Source: Scatosoma sp045588185
GTDB lineage: Bacteria; Bacillota; Clostridia; Christensenellales; Borkfalkiaceae
DNA length: 64,000 nucleotides
Reading direction: 5' to 3'
Assembly (NCBI GenBank): GCA_045588185.1
Contig: JAZNDR010000038.1
Coordinates: 15,640-79,639 of the forward strand
Below, in pieces: positions 59,003 to 64,000 of the stretch (position 1 is the first letter of the stretch; each line of letters starts with the position of its first letter). The position numbers were made by a program, and so were the translations under genes. Below the pieces are notes generated by a model. The model saw only the letters and a list, made by a program, of their open reading frames with translations, made no database searches and was not told the origin of the DNA.

Positions 59003-62000
59003 ATGATTTACAGAATTTTCGTGGAAAAGAAAGATAACGTACAGGCGAGAAAGGAACAGGCGGACATTAAGACCCTGCTCAATATCGACGCGGAAGATTT
59101 CCGTTTGGTGCTCCGTTACGACGTGGAAGGATTGAGCGAGGCGGAATTGAAAGCCGCGCTCGGCACGGTATTCTCCGAGCCGCCCGTAGACGACGTGTAT
59201 TTGGAGAATTTAGAAATTCCCGCAGGCTATAAAGCGTTTGCGGTTAGCTATCTGACAGGGCAGTACGACCAACGCGCGGACAGCGCGGCGCAGTGCGTAC
59301 AGCTTTTGACGAAGAAATCCCGTCCTATGGTCAAATGCGCAAGAGTGTATATGGCGAAAGGGGTAACGGATAGCGAGCTGGAAGCAATCAAAAAGCATAT
59401 CATTAACCCTGTGGAGAGTGAAGAAGTTGGGTTTGAAAAGCCCGAAACACTCGTACGCGAAACGGTAGAGGGCGCGCCGATTCAAGAAGTGGAAGGCTTT
59501 ATCGCGATGTCCGACGACGAAATCAAAGCGTATCATAAGAACGTCGGGTTTGCTATGAGCGCGCTCGATTTGGCGTTCGTTCGCGATTATTTCAAGAGCG
59601 AAAAACGTAATCCCACGGAAACGGAATTGAAAGTAATTGATACGTACTGGTCCGACCACTGCCGTCACACGACCTTTGCGACCGAGCTGAAAAATATCAA
59701 GATTACCTCGGAAAACAAGACGATTGAAAAGGCGTATCATTTATACGAGGATTTATATAAAGAACTCAGCGGCAACCGTCCCGATAAATATCCCTGTCTT
59801 ATGGACTTGGCAACGATTGCGGCAAAGAAGCTGAAAAAGGACGGAAAGCTTGACAATCTTGATATTTCCGACGAAATCAACGCTTGTTCCATTCAAATCG
59901 AAGCGGAAATCGACGGCAAGAAAGAGCAATACCTCGTTATGTTCAAAAACGAAACGCATAACCACCCGACGGAAATTGAGCCGTTCGGCGGTGCGGCGAC
60001 CTGCTTGGGCGGCGCGATCCGCGATCCTTTGAGCGGTAGAACGTACGTATATCAAGCGATGCGTGTAACGGGTGCGTCCGACCCCAGAGAGAAATTAGAG
60101 GACACGCTTGCGGGAAAACTTCCCCAACGCGCTATTACCCAACGCGCGGCGGCGGGCTTCTCGTCCTACGGTAACCAAATCGGTCTTGCGACGGGTATCG
60201 TAGACGAAGTGTATCACGAGGGATATAAAGCAAAACGCCTTGAAACGGGATTCGTTGTCGGCGGTGCGAGAAAGGAAATGGTTTACCGCGAAGCACCCAA
60301 GGCAGGCGACGTTATCGTGCTCCTCGGCGGGGAAACGGGCCGCGACGGTTGCGGCGGTGCAACGGGTTCTTCGAAAGCGCACGACGCACATTCGGTGGAA
60401 ACCTGTGGTGCGGAGGTGCAAAAGGGTAACGCGCTTACCGAGAGAAAATTGCAACGCCTTTTCTTGAATAAGGAAGCGACGAGAAAGATTAAGAAATGTA
60501 ACGACTTCGGGGCAGGCGGTGTTTCGGTTGCCATCGGCGAGCTTGCGGACGGGTTGGATATCGACCTTGACAAAGTGCCCAAGAAATACGAGGGCTTAAA
60601 CGGTACGGAGCTTGCGATTTCCGAATCGCAGGAGCGTATGGCTGTGGTTGTAGATAAAAAGGACGTTGAAGCGTTCATTGCGCTTGCGGCGGAAGAGAAC
60701 CTTGCGGCAACGCCCGTTGCGGTCGTAACGGACACGGGCAGAATGAAAATGTACTTAAAGGGCAAGGCAATCGTGGATATTTCTCGCGAATTCCTTAACA
60801 CCAACGGCGTGAAGCAGGAAGCGGAAGTGGAGATTCACGACAATAAGACGGAATGGTTCGCGAAAAAGCAAGGCGTGTCGTTTACGGAAACGACGGGCAA
60901 GGTGCTTTCCGATTTGAACGTATGCGCTAAGAAAGGTTTGTCGGAAACCTTCGACTCGACCATCGGTGCAAGAACGGTGTATATGCCTTGGGGCGGTAAG
61001 ACACAACGCACGCCCGCGATTGCGATGGCGGCAAAGATTTGCGGGGGAGAAACGGACGTTTGTACCGTTTCCGCATACGGGTATTCGCCCTATCTTATGG
61101 AAACGAGCCCGTTCGTCGGCGCGGTGTATTCTATCACGGCTTCCGTGGCAAAGGTCGTGGCGACGGGCGCGAAATACAGCGATATCCGTTTGACCTTGCA
61201 GGAATTCTTCCAAAGAATGACGGGCGAAGCGAAAGTATGGGGTGTTCCCGCTTCCGCACTCCTTGGCGCAGTGTACGCGCAAATGGGCTTGGGGCTTGGC
61301 GCGATCGGCGGTAAGGACAGTATGAGCGGTACTTTCGAGAGTATCCACGTACCGCCTACGCTGATTTCGTTTGCGCTTGCGCCTGCCAAGGCAAGCAAGC
61401 TGATTACGAACGTTTTGAAGGGCGGAGAGAAATTGTATCATATTCCCACCCCCAAGGACGAAAACAGCGTGCCCGATTTCGATAAATTGAAAAAGATTTA
61501 CGAGGCGGTTTACGAGAATATCGAAAACGGCAATATCAAGTTCGCAACGGTCGCGGAAAACGGCGGCGTCGGGGCGGCGGTTATTAAGTCCGCACTCGGC
61601 AATAGCGTAGGCGTAAACTTCGAAATGACCGCAGATGAATTATATACGGAAGCGTACGGCGATTTAATCGTTTCACTTAACGACGAAAGCGCGTTCTGCT
61701 CCAAGATTGAGAAGAAATGCATAGGGCAGGTATGCGGCGACGCGTTCGTTTGCGGTAACGAATGCGTGGCGGTTGAAGCGGCGGCAAGCGCGTATATAGA
61801 GCCTTTGGAAAGCGTATTCGCAACCACCGCGCCCGCAGAGGGCAAAGCGGAAGCTTGCGATTATACGGCGGGCGCAAAGTATACGAATATCGCGACGAAA
61901 AAAGCGAAACCGCGCGTGTTTATCCCCGTATTCCCCGGTACGAACTGTGAACTGGATACGGCGAGAAAATTCATTCTTGCCGGTGCGGAAGTGGAAACGG

Positions 62001-62704
62001 TCGTGGTAAGAAACCGCAGTGCGCAGGACATCGAAGAAAGCGTAGAGCGTATCGTAAAAGCAATCAAGAACGCAAATATCGTAGCGTTCCCCGGCGGGTT
62101 CTCGGGTGGTGACGAACCGGACGGAAGCGGTAAGTTTATCGCAACGACTTTCCGTAACCCGTATATTGCGGAGCAGCTTGAAGAATTGCTTAATAATCGC
62201 GACGGCTTGGCACTCGGTATTTGTAACGGCTTCCAAGCACTGATTAAGTTGGGACTTGTACCTTACGGTCACGTAAAGGAAATGACGGCGGATTCGCCCA
62301 CACTTACCTTTAATAATATCTCCCGTCACGTATCGACGATAGTGGACGTGCGTGTAGCTTCGAACCTGTCGCCTTGGCTGTCCGCTTGTAAGGTTGGCGA
62401 GGTATACAAAGTGCCCGTATCGCACGGCGAGGGTAAAATCGTTGCACCCGCAGCGGCACTCGAAGAAATGAAAAAGAACGGTCAAATCGCAACGCAGTAC
62501 GCCGACTTGAACGGTAACGCGACGATGGTATCGCCGTTCAACCCCAACGGCTCTACTTGGGCAATCGAGGGTATCACTTCCCCCGACGGCAGAGTGCTCG
62601 GTAAAATGGGACATAGCGAACGTATCGGCGACAACCTGTATAAGAATATAGACGGTAACTTCGATATGAAGATATTTGAAAGCGGCGTGAAGTACTTTCA
62701 GTAA
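59003..62704 (+). CDS. purL: FGAM synthase, single-chain large PurL
   Basis: This 1233-residue enzyme converts FGAR to FGAM with glutamine. It contains the N-terminal domain, two FGAM synthetase halves (TYWSDHCRHTTF, KNETHNHPTEIEPFGGAAT; MPWGGKTQRTP...GGKDSMSGTF) and a C-terminal class I glutaminase with nucleophile Cys in GICNGFQ and VSHGEGK. It is the long form, so no separate purS or purQ is needed. ATG 59003 is preferred to GTG 58991 because AGAGAG lies at a usable distance only for the former. The glutaminase here is intact, unlike that of PurF. Confidence 0.96.
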   Translation: MIYRIFVEKKDNVQARKEQADIKTLLNIDAEDFRLVLRYDVEGLSEAELKAALGTVFSEPPVDDVYLENLEIPAGYKAFAVSYLTGQYDQRADSAAQCVQLLTKKSRPMVKCARVYMAKGVTDSELEAIKKHIINPVESEEVGFEKPETLVRETVEGAPIQEVEGFIAMSDDEIKAYHKNVGFAMSALDLAFVRDYFKSEKRNPTETELKVIDTYWSDHCRHTTFATELKNIKITSENKTIEKAYHLYEDLYKELSGNRPDKYPCLMDLATIAAKKLKKDGKLDNLDISDEINACSIQIEAEIDGKKEQYLVMFKNETHNHPTEIEPFGGAATCLGGAIRDPLSGRTYVYQAMRVTGASDPREKLEDTLAGKLPQRAITQRAAAGFSSYGNQIGLATGIVDEVYHEGYKAKRLETGFVVGGARKEMVYREAPKAGDVIVLLGGETGRDGCGGATGSSKAHDAHSVETCGAEVQKGNALTERKLQRLFLNKEATRKIKKCNDFGAGGVSVAIGELADGLDIDLDKVPKKYEGLNGTELAISESQERMAVVVDKKDVEAFIALAAEENLAATPVAVVTDTGRMKMYLKGKAIVDISREFLNTNGVKQEAEVEIHDNKTEWFAKKQGVSFTETTGKVLSDLNVCAKKGLSETFDSTIGARTVYMPWGGKTQRTPAIAMAAKICGGETDVCTVSAYGYSPYLMETSPFVGAVYSITASVAKVVATGAKYSDIRLTLQEFFQRMTGEAKVWGVPASALLGAVYAQMGLGLGAIGGKDSMSGTFESIHVPPTLISFALAPAKASKLITNVLKGGEKLYHIPTPKDENSVPDFDKLKKIYEAVYENIENGNIKFATVAENGGVGAAVIKSALGNSVGVNFEMTADELYTEAYGDLIVSLNDESAFCSKIEKKCIGQVCGDAFVCGNECVAVEAAASAYIEPLESVFATTAPAEGKAEACDYTAGAKYTNIATKKAKPRVFIPVFPGTNCELDTARKFILAGAEVETVVVRNRSAQDIEESVERIVKAIKNANIVAFPGGFSGGDEPDGSGKFIATTFRNPYIAEQLEELLNNRDGLALGICNGFQALIKLGLVPYGHVKEMTADSPTLTFNNISRHVSTIVDVRVASNLSPWLSACKVGEVYKVPVSHGEGKIVAPAAALEEMKKNGQIATQYADLNGNATMVSPFNPNGSTWAIEGITSPDGRVLGKMGHSERIGDNLYKNIDGNFDMKIFESGVKYFQ

Positions 62705-62754
62705 TTAGAAATGCAAGCGTTGCTTGCGCAAAAATATATGGATAAGGGAAAAAG

Positions 62755-63504
62755 ATGATAGACTTTCATACGCACATACTACCGAATATCGACGACGGGG
62801 CAAGCTCCGTCAGCGTTTCGCAACAGCTCCTTGCGATGGAAGCGGAGCAGGGAGTGACGGAAGTCGTATTCACCCCGCATTATTACGGGAAGCGTACGGC
62901 GTCCGAATTCCTCGCTTTGCGAGAAAACGCCGTCGATCAAATTCGTGTTTTTATGCCTGATGGAATGAAATTCCGCGCGGGCGCGGAAGTGCATCTGACG
63001 GGCATTAACGACCCTACGGACGAGGCACTTTGTGAGCTTGCAATAGAGGGCACGAAATGCGTTTTGGTGGAATTTCCGTTTTCTTCGGCTTGGTCGGATA
63101 GACTGCTCGAACGGGTAAGCGCGTTTATTGCGGATACGGGCTATACCCCCATTCTCGCGCACGCGGAACGCTACGCACAGGCTTTGAATACGCCGTCCGT
63201 TATTTTCGAGCTCGTTCGTATGGGTTGCTTGATACAGCTCAATACGCGGGCGTTTACGGAAAAGAGTACGCGTAGGTTTGCCTTTGCGCTTTTAAAGCAC
63301 GGCTTGGTGCATTGTATCGGCACGGACGCGCACGACACGGAAAACCGCACACCCGATTACCTTTCGGCGGAACGGGCGGTTTTGAAAGCAGGTTTTGAGG
63401 CAGAATGGACGGAATTGCAGTGGTGTATGCGTATGGTACTCGCGGGCGAGGCTGTGCGAAAACCGTTCAGTCCCGTAAAAAAATTCGGTAAATTCTATTT
63501 TTGA
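62755..63504 (+). CDS. CpsB/YwqE-type tyrosine-protein phosphatase (PHP fold)
   Basis: This 249-residue metal-dependent phosphatase starts MIDFHTHILPNIDDGA (HxH metal motif), followed by FTPHYYGK, PILAHAERYA and IGTDAHDTENR, the PHP-domain ligands. CpsB proteins counter the tyrosine kinase that regulates capsule synthesis. No kinase or capsule gene is adjacent. A small hairpin (62713-62727) lies between purL and this gene, but it may still be read from the operon. Confidence 0.88.
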   Translation: MIDFHTHILPNIDDGASSVSVSQQLLAMEAEQGVTEVVFTPHYYGKRTASEFLALRENAVDQIRVFMPDGMKFRAGAEVHLTGINDPTDEALCELAIEGTKCVLVEFPFSSAWSDRLLERVSAFIADTGYTPILAHAERYAQALNTPSVIFELVRMGCLIQLNTRAFTEKSTRRFAFALLKHGLVHCIGTDAHDTENRTPDYLSAERAVLKAGFEAEWTELQWCMRMVLAGEAVRKPFSPVKKFGKFYF

Positions 63505-63527
63505 GTTTGAAAGAATAAAAACGCGTT

Positions 63528-63533
63528 TATAAT
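63528..63533 (+). promoter_or_regulatory. -10 element before the DUF1858 gene
   Basis: TATAAT is perfect; the best -35 (TTGAAA at 63507) is spaced at only 15 bp, so strength is doubtful. Confidence 0.45.
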
Positions 63534-63593
63534 AAAGTAAGACAAACGAAGCTTGTATAAGCTTGGTAAATATAAAAATAGGAGATAAGAAAA

Positions 63594-63794
63594 ATGGCTA
63601 AAATTACGGCAGATACCTTAATTGCGGAATGCTTGCAAATCAATCCCAACGCACCTGAAATTTTAATGGCGGCGGGTATGCATTGTTTCGGCTGCGCGAT
63701 GGCGCACGGCGAAACGGTTGCGGAGGCGGTAGCGGTACACGGCGAAGACCTCGACGCATTGCTTGCAAAGCTGAACGAAGGTTTAGAGGACTAA
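63594..63794 (+). CDS. DUF1858 (redox-disulfide) small protein
   Basis: This 66-residue protein matches the DUF1858 family, often linked with hybrid-cluster proteins and other redox enzymes. The core is APEILMAAGMHCFGC, whose CxxC (MHCFGC) is the presumed redox or metal site. It is a single gene with AGGAG upstream and a terminator just after. Its partner in this organism is not in the window. Confidence 0.9.
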   Translation: MAKITADTLIAECLQINPNAPEILMAAGMHCFGCAMAHGETVAEAVAVHGEDLDALLAKLNEGLED

Positions 63795-63801
63795 AAAGAG
63801 A

Positions 63802-63828
63802 AAAAGTGCGGAAAACCCGCACTTTTTT
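63802..63828 (+). terminator. terminator after the DUF1858 gene
   Basis: AAAAGTGCGG (63802-63811) pairs with CCGCACTTTT (63817-63826) and ends in a T run. Confidence 0.9.
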
Positions 63829-63898
63829 CATATAGAAAAGGAAAAAGAGCCAAAAAAGAAAAAAGGAAAAAATTTTTTGAAGATAGGCATAAAAGCAG

Positions 63899-63927
63899 TT
63901 GCAATTCCAAAAAAAATGTGATATACT
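63899..63927 (+). promoter_or_regulatory. promoter of tRNA-Glu
   Basis: TTGCAA (63899-63904), 17-bp spacer, TATACT (63922-63927), 20 nt before the tRNA. Confidence 0.82.
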
Positions 63928-63947
63928 ACATAAGCAAAATGCGTGAC

Positions 63948-64000
63948 GGCCTTATGGTCAAGCGGTTAAGACGACGCCCTCTCACGGCGTAAACTCGGGT
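63948..64000 (+). tRNA. tRNA-Glu (anticodon CTC), 3'-truncated by window edge
   Basis: GGCCTTA starts the acceptor stem, followed by a D arm (GTCA...GAC) and an anticodon arm with stem ACGCC/GGCGT and loop CTCTCAC, giving anticodon CTC (reads GAG). The sequence stops at the start of the T arm. Further tRNA genes may follow outside. Confidence 0.92.

Noticed and set aside
61673..62614. 313-codon minus-strand frame inside purL
   Set aside because: The plus frame encodes an unmistakable PurL; the antisense frame reflects codon bias.
63539..63566. AAGCTTGTATAAGCTT inverted repeat before the DUF1858 gene
   Set aside because: The palindromic hexamer pair is short and its placement after the -10 may be chance; no further support.
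1..64000. CRISPR arrays, insertion sequences, prophage genes, restriction or toxin systems
   Set aside because: No regularly spaced repeats, transposase, phage or defence gene was found in either strand.

Overview
The window looks like chromosomal DNA from a Gram-positive, Clostridia-type bacterium (Bacillota). The evidence is the conserved order tmcAL-pta-ackA-yceD-rpmF, an hprK gene, a spo0A homologue with 0A-type boxes upstream, lipoproteins with lipoboxes, AGGAGG-type ribosome binding sites, and several consensus TTGACA/TATAAT-type promoters. The gene style (large secreted proteins with Ig-like modules, DUF4838, GH78/GH28/GH36 enzymes) suggests an uncultured gut lineage, perhaps Christensenellales-like. 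That lineage call is inference.

Region 1 (1-26.5 kb) is an accessory glycan-utilisation locus. It holds a 5'-truncated GH106/GH2-like hydrolase, a GH78-type rhamnosidase-like enzyme, an AraC regulator on the minus strand, and then a long plus-strand cluster. The cluster encodes a lipoprotein solute-binding protein, two ABC permeases without an ATPase, four large exported proteins (two share a duplicated module), a 37-residue peptide gene, a GH28-like enzyme, a CapA-like metallophosphatase, a GH13 glucosidase and a GH36-like alpha-galactosidase. A pectic polysaccharide rich in rhamnose, galacturonate and galactose would fit. Enzymes and transporter probably act in sequence: surface capture, import, cytoplasmic cleavage.

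The locus ends in a 470-bp gene-free stretch (26,474-26,943). Three successive modules there each carry an 11-bp-spaced direct repeat and then a GCTGAA-type hairpin. The last module ends in a tRNA-3'-end-like sequence followed directly by a terminator. I read this as stacked attachment-site scars at the right edge of an integrated island.

Region 2 (26.9-53 kb) is core genome. It contains tmcAL, pta-ackA, yceD-rpmF, a copper ATPase with a CopZ-like domain fused at its C terminus, an ArsR regulator, uvrC (apparently leaderless), a HAD phosphatase, hprK, a U32 peptidase, mutS2, a NodB-like deacetylase, an M16 peptidase, two DNA-repair genes, tex, acpP, an ABC-F protein, a spo0A homologue whose receiver lacks the phospho-accepting aspartate, a formate/nitrite-type transporter and glycerate kinase.

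Region 3 (53-62.7 kb) is a seven-gene purine operon, purE-purC-purF-purM-purN-purD-purL. It is preceded by a roughly 230-nt leader that combines a short ORF and an intrinsic terminator. PurF lacks the catalytic N-terminal cysteine of its glutaminase domain. purH, purB and purK are not in the window. The end holds a CpsB-like phosphatase gene, a DUF1858 gene and the first 53 nt of a tRNA-Glu(CTC) gene.
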